From assembly GCA_016025055.1 (NCBI GenBank), contig CP065590.1, positions 1,860,001-1,924,000 on the forward strand: a stretch of DNA of 64,000 bases, given 5' to 3'. Source of the DNA: Chryseobacterium indologenes. GTDB lineage: Bacteria > Bacteroidota > Bacteroidia > Flavobacteriales > Weeksellaceae. Shown piece after piece: positions 16,048 through 24,501 of the stretch. Within the stretch, counting starts at the first letter, position 1. Each line of letters begins with the position of its first letter. Below the pieces are notes generated by a model. The model was not told the origin of the DNA, searched no databases, and was given only the letters and a program-made list of their open reading frames with translations. The position numbers were made by a program, and so were the translations under genes.

Positions 16048-17292
16048 TTAAATGAAGAAATGAGAAACAGTATAAATCAGCAGTCCCACCAAACCACCTA
16101 CCAGAGTTCCGTTGACCCGGATAAACTGCAGGTCTTTTCCTACTTCCAGTTCCAGTTTTTCACTCAGCTCTTTTCCCTGCCAGTTTCCAACAGTGGTACT
16201 GATGAGGTTTCCAAACTGATGGGTATTCCGAAGAATATATTTATAAGCTGTTACCCGGACCCAATGATCAATTTTATTCTGAAGATTCTCATCTGTTTTT
16301 AAGTTTTGTGAAAATTCGCTAAGGTTTTTCAACAGATAATTTTTCAGTGCTGAATGCTCTTCCTGCAGTTCTTTCATCAGTGTTTTTTTGATAGAAACCC
16401 AGATGTCATTAGAATATTCTTCCAGTTTATCATTTTTCAGCAGACCGCTTTTAATCGTTTTAAATTCATCTTCCCACTTTGGATCTTCTTTAAGGTCAAC
16501 GGAAAATTCATAAATTTTTTGAGTAATCAGTTTTCGTACATCGTGTTGGGAATCTTCTTCAATCTCCTTGAAAAAATCAGCCAGTCCGTCTGCAATTTTA
16601 TCTGCAATCTTATTATCGACAAACGAGGGAATGAATGAATAACTTCCTTTCTTCACCCGGTCTTTGATCATTTCATCATTTTCAATAATATAATCCTTGA
16701 TCTGCTTAGAAAGATTGGTGATGATTCTCTGATGATCATTTTTTTCCAGAATGTAATTGATCCCGTTTCCAACGACTTTGTTGAGTTTGATATCATCCGT
16801 CATCTCGGAAACTTTTTTGCTGATAAACTGACTGACCACAGAGTCATCCAGCTTATTGAGAATGTCCAGAACAATATCTGAAAGGTTCCTGATCAGGATA
16901 TCCTGATTTTTTTCTTTGCCCAACCATTCTCCCACAAAGCTGGATACTTTAATTTTTTGAATATACGGCCGAATATTTTGTGGTGAAAGAAAGTTGCTGA
17001 CAACAAAACTTCCCAGATTATCTCCCAGCTTTTGCTTGCTGTTTTCAATCAGATTGGTGTGAGGAATAGGAAGGCCCAGCGGATGACGAAATAAAGCCGT
17101 TACAGCAAACCAGTCTGCCAGGGCCCCGACCATGGCTGCTTCTGCAAAAGCACGTACATACCCGATCCAATGTGAAGGATTAGACTTCTGTAAAATGGTC
17201 GTAACAATGAAAATAACTGCCATCAGAACAAATAATCCCGTGGCAAATCCTTTGTATTTTCTGAGTTGTTTTCTTTTTGCTTCGTCATTCAT
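16048..17292 (-). CDS. DUF445 family membrane protein
   Basis: 414 aa from MNDEAKRKQL; an ATG ten codons earlier (17322) is possible. Two membrane helices at the N-terminus (GFATGLFVLMAVIFIVTTILQ; AEAAMVGALADWFAVTALF) hold the hallmark GALADWFAVTALFRHPLGLPIPHT. A long helical domain follows and a C-terminal membrane helix (VNGTLVGGLVGLLIYTV) closes the protein. This is DUF445 (YheB/YjiN-like), function unknown, inner membrane. Confidence 0.9.
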   Translation of the reverse strand: MNDEAKRKQLRKYKGFATGLFVLMAVIFIVTTILQKSNPSHWIGYVRAFAEAAMVGALADWFAVTALFRHPLGLPIPHTNLIENSKQKLGDNLGSFVVSNFLSPQNIRPYIQKIKVSSFVGEWLGKEKNQDILIRNLSDIVLDILNKLDDSVVSQFISKKVSEMTDDIKLNKVVGNGINYILEKNDHQRIITNLSKQIKDYIIENDEMIKDRVKKGSYSFIPSFVDNKIADKIADGLADFFKEIEEDSQHDVRKLITQKIYEFSVDLKEDPKWEDEFKTIKSGLLKNDKLEEYSNDIWVSIKKTLMKELQEEHSALKNYLLKNLSEFSQNLKTDENLQNKIDHWVRVTAYKYILRNTHQFGNLISTTVGNWQGKELSEKLELEVGKDLQFIRVNGTLVGGLVGLLIYTVSHFFI

Positions 17293-17431
17293 ATTCTCAA
17301 ATTTACTAAATTTGGCTATCAAACCGTTTAAGATTTAAACCACAAAAATTTTGTTTTAAAAGCTTTAAGATATTAAAGTTTTTGCATTCCCATCATTTTT
17401 GTGATTAAGATATAAGTGTTAAAAATTTACG

Positions 17432-17959
17432 ATGAAATTTTTAATTTCAATCATCATATTCATTTTTCTGTCATCATGTACAGAGAAACATCAACCCGTT
17501 AAAACTTCTTCTATGGAAAATACAGATGCAAAAAACAATCCATACTATTCAAGAACTGATACAACCAAACTAAACATTTCCAACGAAGAATGGAAAAAAA
17601 TACTCGCTCCGGATTTATATGCAATCTCCCGGGAAGCAGCAACAGAGAGGGCTTTCACCGGAAAATACAATGAATTCGATGAAGTAGGAGATTATTATTG
17701 TGCCGTATGTGGAAACCATTTGTTCCGTTCTACCTCTAAATTTTCAAGCAGCTGCGGATGGCCCAGCTTTTTCGAAGCCGATAAGGAAGGTGTATATTAT
17801 AAAAGAGATCAAACCTACGGAATGGAAAGGGTAGAAGTACTTTGCAAAAGATGCGACTCCCATCTCGGACATGTTTTTGATGATGGTCCAAAGCCCACAG
17901 GATTGCGCTATTGCATGAATTCTATAAGCCTTGAATTTGTAGCGGATTCGCAAGAATAA
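17432..17959 (+). CDS. msrB: Peptide-methionine (R)-S-oxide reductase, lipoprotein form
   Basis: 175 aa. Lipoprotein signal (FLISIIIFIFLSSC) followed by the MsrB domain. Zinc sites CAVCG and CKRCDSHLGHVF, substrate motif CGWPSF, and catalytic Cys in RYCMNSISLEF. It reduces R-methionine sulfoxide in periplasmic or outer-membrane proteins. Single gene. Confidence 0.93.
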   Translation: MKFLISIIIFIFLSSCTEKHQPVKTSSMENTDAKNNPYYSRTDTTKLNISNEEWKKILAPDLYAISREAATERAFTGKYNEFDEVGDYYCAVCGNHLFRSTSKFSSSCGWPSFFEADKEGVYYKRDQTYGMERVEVLCKRCDSHLGHVFDDGPKPTGLRYCMNSISLEFVADSQE

Positions 17960-18048
17960 CAGCCTTTAATTCACAGAATCAGGACGTTAAAGTTTCTTAA
18001 ATAGCGTTAAACTTTTTTCGTTTTACCGTGTGCGTACTGATGTTTTTA

Positions 18049-18056
18049 TAATTTTG
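18049..18056 (+). promoter_or_regulatory. -7 element of the L,D-transpeptidase-like gene
   Basis: TAATTTTG followed by CCCC, 31 bp before the ATG at 18087. Confidence 0.45.
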
Positions 18057-18086
18057 CCCCACTAATTTGGATTTATATATTATTGA

Positions 18087-18857
18087 ATGAAAGGATTTTA
18101 TAGCGTAATAGGCCTTGTGTACATGGTAACGACATCATTCTACATTTCTCCAAAAGGGGCGGTAAAGAATGAAAATTTTGAGACAGCAAAAACAGCAAAA
18201 ATTGCTGCAGCTGGCGACACGAAATCTGAGAAGAATACAACTGCTGTTTCTTCATCAGAAGCATTATACCAATCAATTGCATTTGATCCGGAACATGAAC
18301 TGAACTATGAAGTATTCTCAAAGGCATTGACTGGTTACGAAAACTTAAAGAAAGCAGGATTGCTTACTCAGGATTCGCATTTACTGACTATCTGCGATTT
18401 TTCTATGTCTTCCAACACCAAAAGACTTTGGATCATTGATCTTAATGATAAAAAAGTACTGTTCAACTCACTGGTTGCCCACGGTAAAAATACAGGCGAA
18501 GAATTTGCCACGAATTTTTCTAACACGGAAAGTTCGCGACAGAGCAGCATGGGATTTTATATCACGGATGCAACCTACCAGGGAGATAACGGATACTCAT
18601 TAAGATTACTGGGGATGGATAAAGGATTCAATGATGCAGCCTACAGAAGAGCTATTGTAATGCATGGAGCAGATTACGTAAGCGATTCATTTGCAGCAAT
18701 ACATAAGAGAATCGGGAGAAGCTGGGGATGCCCCGCAGTACCTAGGGAATTATCACAATCAATGATCAATACGATAAAAGGAAGAAATTTATTATTCATC
18801 TATTATCCTGATCAGAATTACCTTTCCTCGTCAGAGTGGTTGAAATCGCAAATATAA
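18087..18857 (+). CDS. Murein L,D-transpeptidase-like protein (YkuD_2)
   Basis: 256 aa. Signal-like N-terminus (SVIGLVYMVTTSFYISPKGA). Catalytic domain: VAHGKNTGE, FSNTESSRQSSMGFYIT, AIVMHGADYVSD and the His/Cys motif GRSWGCPAVP with the nucleophile Cys. This is the YkuD_2 group of Bacteroidetes/Proteobacteria, whose members form or trim meso-DAP cross-links; exact reaction not shown. Periplasmic. Ends at a strong terminator. Confidence 0.88.
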   Translation: MKGFYSVIGLVYMVTTSFYISPKGAVKNENFETAKTAKIAAAGDTKSEKNTTAVSSSEALYQSIAFDPEHELNYEVFSKALTGYENLKKAGLLTQDSHLLTICDFSMSSNTKRLWIIDLNDKKVLFNSLVAHGKNTGEEFATNFSNTESSRQSSMGFYITDATYQGDNGYSLRLLGMDKGFNDAAYRRAIVMHGADYVSDSFAAIHKRIGRSWGCPAVPRELSQSMINTIKGRNLLFIYYPDQNYLSSSEWLKSQI

Positions 18858-18863
18858 GATAGA

Positions 18864-18889
18864 AGCAGTCAGTTTTGGCTGCTTTTTTT
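18864..18889 (+). terminator. Terminator of the L,D-transpeptidase-like gene
   Basis: 8-bp stem AGCAGTCA/TGGCTGCT (one G-T pair) with a 4-nt loop, then seven T on the plus strand. Confidence 0.8.
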
Positions 18890-18946
18890 ATACATCGCTA
18901 TTCCATTTTTGACCATTGGATACAAAGAAATCTTCTGTGGTTTCAT
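18869..18946 (-). CDS. Possible 25-aa small ORF downstream of orphan operator site 7
   Basis: MKPQKISLYPMVKNGIAMYKKSSQN, basic and slightly amphipathic. It is the only frame of note on the minus strand downstream of site 7, about 70 nt from the -7 element. Its last codons overlap the opposing gene's terminator hairpin, which weakens the case. It may be a peptide, a remnant, or chance. Confidence 0.2.
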   Translation of the reverse strand: MKPQKISLYPMVKNGIAMYKKSSQN

Positions 18947-19014
18947 ATATACATTATATCTTTTTTCTGTTTAAATAATTACGTTGTAAAGTCTTGCAAG
19001 AAATTTTACTGATA

Positions 19015-19049
19015 CAAAAGTATTAACGGGTAACGACAAAAGAAGTCGT
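19015..19049 (-). promoter_or_regulatory. Orphan island-type operator/promoter site 7
   Basis: ACGACAAAAGAAGTCGT at 19033-19049, 10 bp, then minus-strand TACTTTTG (19015-19022). Same half-site, spacing and orientation as sites 1-6, yet 12.6 kb away and not in front of any sizable minus-strand gene. Between 18858 and 19183 only this, two hairpins and a 25-aa frame are seen. Confidence 0.6.
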
Positions 19050-19130
19050 ATTATAATTAATTATTAAAGTTTTTTATCAGAAAATGACAACCTGGAAAAA
19101 ACACGTATTATTTGTGCATAGAGTAAATAA

Positions 19131-19161
19131 AAATTCCTGTATGATGGCCATACAGGAATTT
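19131..19161. terminator. Terminator of fabF
   Basis: 13-bp perfect stem AAATTCCTGTATG/CATACAGGAATTT with a 5-nt loop; T-rich on the minus-strand side. Confidence 0.8.
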
Positions 19162-19183
19162 ACAATTATTATTTTAATTCAAA

Positions 19184-20425
19184 TTAGCTGAATTTCTTAA
19201 AAACCACGGTCGCATTGTGCCCTCCGAAGCCAAAAGCATTACTTAAAGCAAAATTGATTTCTTTTTCCTTTGCCTCGCCAAAGACAATATTAATATCCTG
19301 AGGAATATTCTCATCAATCTTGTGAAGGTTGATGGTTGGGGGAATAATGCCCTGCTGAATCGCTTTAATGGAAAGGATCGCTTCGATTGCTCCTGCAGCT
19401 CCCAGCAAATGCCCTGTCATAGACTTTGTAGCACTGATGTCTAAGTTTTTGCTTCCTTTAAACGCTTGATTAATGGCCTTCAGCTCAACTAAATCTCCGA
19501 GAGGCGTAGAAGTCGCATGTGGATTGATATAATCGATATCTTCCATATTGGCGCCTGCTTCTTTTACTGCCAGTTGCATTGCTTTAATCGCTCCGATGCC
19601 TTCCGGATGAGGTGCTGTCATATGGTAAGCATCGGCAGTCATTGCAGCTCCTGCTAATTCAGCATAGATCGTGGCTCCTCTTGCAATAGCGTGCTCATAT
19701 TCTTCAAGAACCAAAGCTCCCGCTCCTTCACCCATCACGAAACCGTCTCTGTCTGCGTCATAAGGACGGCTGGCCGTTTTAAAATCATCATTTCTGGTAG
19801 ACATTGCTTTCATAATAGAGAATCCTCCAATAGAAGCCGGTGTAATTGCTGCCTCAGAACCACCGCTGATGATTACTTTTGCTTTTCCTAAACGAATATA
19901 ATTGAAGGCATCCATTAAAGCTGTATTTCCTGTAGCACAAGCAGAAATCGTTGTATAGTTGATTCCCTGAAGTCCATATTTCATAGAAATCATACCGGAA
20001 GCCATATTGGCAATGAATTTTGGAACGAAAAAAGGGTTGAAACGCGGTGTTCCGTCTCCCTGTGCAAAATCCATCACTTCTTTTTCGAAAGTCCACATTC
20101 CTCCCTGTCCTGTACCCCAGATTACTCCGGTGTCGAAAGGATCCATATTTTCGAGATCCAGACCGGAATCTTTTATGGCTTCTGCTGAAGCATACATGGC
20201 ATATTGTGAAAAAAGATCACTTCTTTTTATTTCGTTATGAGTAAGGTGAACCTTTGGATCGAAGCCTTTAACCTCACAGGCAAAACGTACTTTAAACTTT
20301 TCTGAATCGAAATGAGTTATTAATTCTGCTCCGCTGACTCCGTTAATGCTGTTTTGCCAAAAATCTTCGACATTATTTCCCATAGGCGTCAATGCGCCTA
20401 ACCCTGTAATGACAACTCTTTTCAT
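19184..20425 (-). CDS. fabF: Beta-ketoacyl-ACP synthase II
   Basis: 413 aa. Condenses malonyl-ACP with acyl-ACP in fatty-acid elongation. Catalytic triad: Cys in TISACATGN, His in NPHATSTPLGD, His in MTGHLLGAAGA. C-terminal NAFGFGGHNA. No acpP gene is adjacent, which suggests an extra copy separate from the main fab locus. Followed by a terminator; upstream lies the thiolase gene with a 180-bp gap, so co-transcription is uncertain. Confidence 0.93.
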   Translation of the reverse strand: MKRVVITGLGALTPMGNNVEDFWQNSINGVSGAELITHFDSEKFKVRFACEVKGFDPKVHLTHNEIKRSDLFSQYAMYASAEAIKDSGLDLENMDPFDTGVIWGTGQGGMWTFEKEVMDFAQGDGTPRFNPFFVPKFIANMASGMISMKYGLQGINYTTISACATGNTALMDAFNYIRLGKAKVIISGGSEAAITPASIGGFSIMKAMSTRNDDFKTASRPYDADRDGFVMGEGAGALVLEEYEHAIARGATIYAELAGAAMTADAYHMTAPHPEGIGAIKAMQLAVKEAGANMEDIDYINPHATSTPLGDLVELKAINQAFKGSKNLDISATKSMTGHLLGAAGAIEAILSIKAIQQGIIPPTINLHKIDENIPQDINIVFGEAKEKEINFALSNAFGFGGHNATVVFKKFS

Positions 20426-20608
20426 ACTTAGGTATTAATTAAAAATAGATTAGATTTTCATGAGCAGACAAGAGCTGCGCATGCTCCATTTTGTTTTTCC
20501 GACTGCAATATTATCATTTTTATTACGTTGCAAACAAATATTTAATGATATTATTTATAGCATAGTAACAGAATTATACGTGCCGGAAAGACTTTTACTG
20601 TAATAATG

Positions 20609-21876
20609 TTATTTCTCGAGGATCATGGTGACGCCTTGTCCACGGGCTGCGCAGATAGATATAAATCCTTTTCCGCTTCCTTTTTCATTGAGTAATTTGG
20701 CAAGGGTCGCTATAATTCTGCCTCCTGTCGCGGCAAACGGATGTGCAGCTGCAAGACTTCCTCCTTTTACATTCAGTTTGTTTATGTCGATTTTTCCTAA
20801 TGCTTTTTCAAGCCCGAATTTCTTGGCCAGATCATCATTTTCCCAGATTTTTATAGTAGCAAGAGTCTGGGCGGCAAATGCTTCATGAATTTCATAATAG
20901 TCAAAATCTTCAAGGTTCATTCCTGCTTTTCTAAGCATTCTTTCTGCGGCAAAGACAGGAGCCAGTAGCAAATTCTGCTTGTTTTCAACATATTCGATTC
21001 CGGCAATTTCTGAGAAGGTAATATACGCAAGAACCGGCAGGTTATTCGCTTTTGCCCATTCTTCACTGGCCAGTAAAACGGCCGAGGCTCCATCGGTAAA
21101 AGGTGTAGAATTTCCGGCAGTTAATGTCCCGCTCTGTTTATCAAAAGCAGGTTTCAGCTGAGAAAGTTTTTCTAAACTGGTATCTCTTCGGAGGTTATTG
21201 TCTTTATCAAGACCAAAAGCTGAGGTGATCATATCATCAAAAAATCCTTCATCATATGCTTTAGCCATATTTTGATGACTTTTAAAAGCCAACTCATCCT
21301 GTTCCTCTCTGGAAATTGTATAGTATTTGGCGGTAATTTCGGTATGTTCACCCATTACCAATCCTGTTTTCGGTTCCTGACCTTTATATGGAATGGGCAT
21401 CCAGTCTTTAAGTGCTGGGCTCAGCAGATGTTTTAGCTTTCCAAAGGCTGATTTCTCTTTATTGGCTTTTAATAAAGCTTTCCTTAACGTTGACGAAGAT
21501 TCAAAAGGAATATTGCTCATAGCCTCCACACCACAAGCGATACCGTTCTCTATCTGGCCCAGGGCAATTTTATTTCCGATGTAAATTGCTGCTTCAATCC
21601 CTGTATCACAGGCCTGCTGAAGATCACAGGCGGGCGTTGCCGGATCCAGAGAAGTATTCATGACGGTTTCCCTGATGAGGTTACTTTCCGAAATATGTTT
21701 AATGACAGCTCCTCCGGCCACTTCTCCCAGAAGCTTGCCTTTCAGGTGATAGCGCTCTATCAGTCCGTTAAGGGCGGCAAGAAGAAGATCCTGGTTTCCC
21801 TGGTCGGCATAGGCGGTGTCCATTCTGGCAAAAGGGATTCTGTTGTATCCGACGATTGCCACTTTTTTGTTTCCAT
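20609..21876 (-). CDS. Acetyl-CoA C-acyltransferase (thiolase), N-terminal frameshift
   Basis: About 421 aa. Thiolase with nucleophile Cys in ACDLQQACDTGIEAA, GNSTPFTDGAS, active-site His in EIHEAFAAQ, GGSLAAAHPFAATGGR and Cys in ISICAARGQG. It cleaves or forms beta-ketoacyl-CoA. The continuous frame begins at a GTG (21862), but an ATG at 21876 read with one extra A in the run 21863-21868 gives METKKVAIVGYNRIPFAR, the expected N-terminus. So the start region carries a homopolymer deletion. It lies 10 bp after the TetR gene, likely one operon for fatty-acid degradation. Confidence 0.88.
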
Positions 21877-21886
21877 ATCGTGAAGT

Positions 21887-22492
21887 TTATGATGGAAGGA
21901 TAGTTAATTCATAATCGATCATGTGGGAGACCTTATCCAAAGCCTGGTTCAGATAACTTTGGTCTCCAATGGTTTTTGACAGCAAGATTCCTCCTTCAAT
22001 AAGCATGACAAACAGAGAGGCATATTCTTTAGCATTTACCTTTTTGTAGATTTCACCGGTATGCTGTCCCTGCATGATAACTTCAGAGATCTTCGCCATC
22101 CATACATCGAAGGATGTTTTTACCTGCTTTTTAAGTGCGGGAAAAGAATCGTCAGCTTCCGTAGCCGCATTCATTAGAGGGCAGCCTCCGTTTGAAAATA
22201 CAGTTGGCCAGTTTTTCCTGTAAAAATTGACAAAAGCGTGCAGTTTTTCTACTGAGGTAGGGAACTCATCTCCAAAAGAACGGCTCATCGTTTTACTCAG
22301 TAATCCTGCATTGTATTTATATACTTCAATGGCTACTTCGTCCTTGTTTTCAAAATTACCGTAAATACTCCCTTTCGTAAGGCCGGTAGCATGGGTAATA
22401 TCTGAAAGCGAAGTGGAATTATACCCTTTCGTATTAAAAAGGGTAGCTGTTTTCTCAATGATGAGTTGTTTTGTTTTTTCTGCCTTAGACAT
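21887..22492 (-). CDS. TetR/AcrR family regulator
   Basis: 201 aa. N-terminal helix-turn-helix (KTKQLIIEKTATLFNTKGYNSTSLSDITHATGLTK continues to SIYGNFENKDEVA; only the key part is cited here), C-terminal ligand-binding helices. A perfect inverted repeat upstream (22526-22547) next to a TAnnTTTG element indicates autorepression. It heads the unit with the thiolase, so its ligand may be an acyl-CoA or fatty acid. Confidence 0.88.
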   Translation of the reverse strand: MSKAEKTKQLIIEKTATLFNTKGYNSTSLSDITHATGLTKGSIYGNFENKDEVAIEVYKYNAGLLSKTMSRSFGDEFPTSVEKLHAFVNFYRKNWPTVFSNGGCPLMNAATEADDSFPALKKQVKTSFDVWMAKISEVIMQGQHTGEIYKKVNAKEYASLFVMLIEGGILLSKTIGDQSYLNQALDKVSHMIDYELTILPS

Positions 22493-22511
22493 TTAACTGA
22501 TTAATTCTTTG

Positions 22512-22547
22512 CAAATATACGCAAAAAATATACCGATTGGTATATTT
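22512..22547 (-). promoter_or_regulatory. tetR promoter and operator
   Basis: Minus-strand TATATTTG at 22512-22519 and the inverted repeat AAATATACC-GATT-GGTATATTT at 22526-22547. The core ATACCGATTGGTAT looks like a TetR-family operator. Confidence 0.65.
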
Positions 22548-22597
22548 TTGTCAAAAATTAAATTCGAATGTTTTACGACCCGGATTTATTTTATTTA

Positions 22598-23017
22598 CTA
22601 TTGCTCCAAAGTAGCATTCAAAGTGATTTCAAAATTGAATGCTGCACTTACAGGACAACCTTCTTCTGCTATTTTAGCAAATTTTTTAAATTCTTCGTCA
22701 GAAATTCCCGGAACCTTTGCCGTTAAAGTAAGTTCTGATTTTGTGATTTTACCAATATTCGGATCAAGGGTAATGACAGATGTTGTTTTTAATTCTTCAG
22801 GATTATAACCGGCTTGCGAAAGCTCTGCATCCAGTTTCATCGTGAAACATCCTGCATGGGCGGCTGCCAGTAATTCTTCAGGATTGGTTCCCACTCCATC
22901 GGCGAAACGACTGTTGAAAGAATACTGAGTTTGGTTTAAAGTGGTACTTTGCGTCGTTAAATGTCCTTTACCTTCTTTGATAGTACCGTTCCAAACGGCT
23001 GTTGCGTTACGTCTCAT
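22598..23017 (-). CDS. OsmC/Ohr family peroxidase
   Basis: 139 aa. Reactive cysteines in [15 protein letters not shown] and [10 protein letters not shown], the two-Cys arrangement of OsmC-type organic hydroperoxide reductases, cytosolic. N-terminus [18 protein letters not shown] fits OsmC rather than Ohr. Stands alone upstream of tetR with a 105-bp gap. Confidence 0.92.
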   Translation of the reverse strand: MRRNATAVWNGTIKEGKGHLTTQSTTLNQTQYSFNSRFADGVGTNPEELLAAAHAGCFTMKLDAELSQAGYNPEELKTTSVITLDPNIGKITKSELTLTAKVPGISDEEFKKFAKIAEEGCPVSAAFNFEITLNATLEQ

Positions 23018-23258
23018 AATATTTGTTTTGGTTTATACTGAGTTTAAAATATACCCGGAAAAAATGTCAATTTTATATTCCGATTTTAAAGATACAAAAA
23101 GCTTACCTTTAAGGATATTAAATTATCGAAACCTGCTATCCTGAAATAGTAAAGTGGATATTCTTTTTGAAAAATGTCTCCCAATTGATATTATTTTATC
23201 AAATTTACAGAGATTTGTATGTTGCCCGTTTTAATTTAATGATGTCCAAAACAGCTGT

Positions 23259-24137
23259 ATGAGTGAATTAGAAAATATTTTAAGGGAGATAACTCCACTT
23301 TCTCCCGAAGACAGTTTTCTTGTATTTGACAGGATCAAAGCCTCATTTGATTTCCCTTATCATTATCATCCCGAAATTGAGATTAATTTTATTTACAAAG
23401 GAAAAGGCTATCGCAGAATGGTGGGAGATCATACCGGAGAAATCGGTAATATAGAATTGGTACTTGTTGGTCCCAATCTGCCACATTGTTGGGCCAATTA
23501 CCGGTGTAAAAACAGGAAGACTCATGAGATTACGGTGCAGTTTAATCAGGATTTTTTCAACCAGTCACTGATGCAGAAAAACATCCTGAAACCAATCAAT
23601 AACCTTATGAAAGAATCGATCCGCGGAATATTATTTTCAGTGGAAACAGCAGAAAAATTAAAGAATTCCTTTCTTAATCTCTCGAAAATGAACAGTTTTG
23701 AGTCGTTTATCGAAATTATGAAGATCCTCAATGAATTGGCTGTGGCAGAAGATAAGACCCTTTTGTCATCCTACAGTATTGAGCTTGAAACATTTGGGGA
23801 CCATGATAAAATGAAGATTGTTCATGATTTTGTACATAAGAATTTTGAGAACAAAATAACGCTTGATGATGTGGCTTCTTTGGTGAATATGAGTAATGTG
23901 ACCTTCAACAGGTTTATTAAAAAAAGAATTGGGAAAACATTTGTCAATTACCTGAACGAAGTCAGAATAAGCTATGCGGCCCGATGGCTTATGGAAAAAA
24001 ACCTTACGGTCTTTGAAATAGCCTTTGAGGCCGGGTTTAATAATATTGCGAATTTTAATAAAGTCTTTAAATCCATTAAAAAAACGACACCTACGGAATT
24101 CCGGGAGCAATTTAAAGGAGTGAAGAAGATTGAATAA
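23259..24137 (+). CDS. AraC family regulator with cupin sensor domain
   Basis: 292 aa. N-terminal AraC-type cupin (DFPYHYHPEIEINFIYKGKGYRRMVGDH in the middle region, key PYHYHPEIE), then a C-terminal double helix-turn-helix (ITLDDVASLVNMSNVTFNRFIKK; FEIAFEAGFNNIANFNKVFK). Placed directly upstream of susC in the same direction but followed by its own terminator. Probable regulator of the polysaccharide locus or of an adjacent gene; PULs more often use SusR, hybrid two-component or ECF systems, none of which is present here. Confidence 0.9.
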   Translation: MSELENILREITPLSPEDSFLVFDRIKASFDFPYHYHPEIEINFIYKGKGYRRMVGDHTGEIGNIELVLVGPNLPHCWANYRCKNRKTHEITVQFNQDFFNQSLMQKNILKPINNLMKESIRGILFSVETAEKLKNSFLNLSKMNSFESFIEIMKILNELAVAEDKTLLSSYSIELETFGDHDKMKIVHDFVHKNFENKITLDDVASLVNMSNVTFNRFIKKRIGKTFVNYLNEVRISYAARWLMEKNLTVFEIAFEAGFNNIANFNKVFKSIKKTTPTEFREQFKGVKKIE

Positions 24138-24165
24138 TAAATAAGGTAAAAAAATAATATCATCT

Positions 24166-24197
24166 AAGATCTGGTTTCAATATCGGATCTTTTTTTA
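24166..24197 (+). terminator. Terminator of the AraC gene
   Basis: AAGATC/GATCTT stem (24166-24171/24186-24191) followed by a T run on the plus strand. Confidence 0.6.
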
Positions 24198-24501
24198 TCA
24201 TAAAAAGTGAAATAATTCCTCTTTAAAAGGGATGTTTTGAAAGATGTATGTTGTTGTAAATCACATTATTGTGACTGTGTTTTTTAATTATATGAAAGAA
24301 TAATATCGTTTTATGACAAAATAGTATTATATGGGACTGGTAACAAAATTTAGATTTGTTAATGTGAATCAAATCTTAACAAAACTTTAAATAATTTAAT
24401 ACATAAATGGTAAAATTTTGCCAAAAAAATAATAATTTTTCTGTATTGAATCCTAAAGTAATCTCCTTGATTCTCAATTAAATCTAACTAATCTAAGCCT
24501 T
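24198..24501 (+). promoter_or_regulatory. susC upstream region with candidate -7 element
   Basis: A 300-bp AT-rich noncoding stretch. TAGATTTG at 24351-24358 fits TAnnTTTG and would give a leader of about 140 nt. No gene seen. A long leader is usual for susC genes. Confidence 0.4.

Noticed and set aside
21860..21862. GTG start of the thiolase
   Set aside because: The expected N-terminus METKKV appears if one A is added to the run just upstream; GTG is an artefact of the frameshift.
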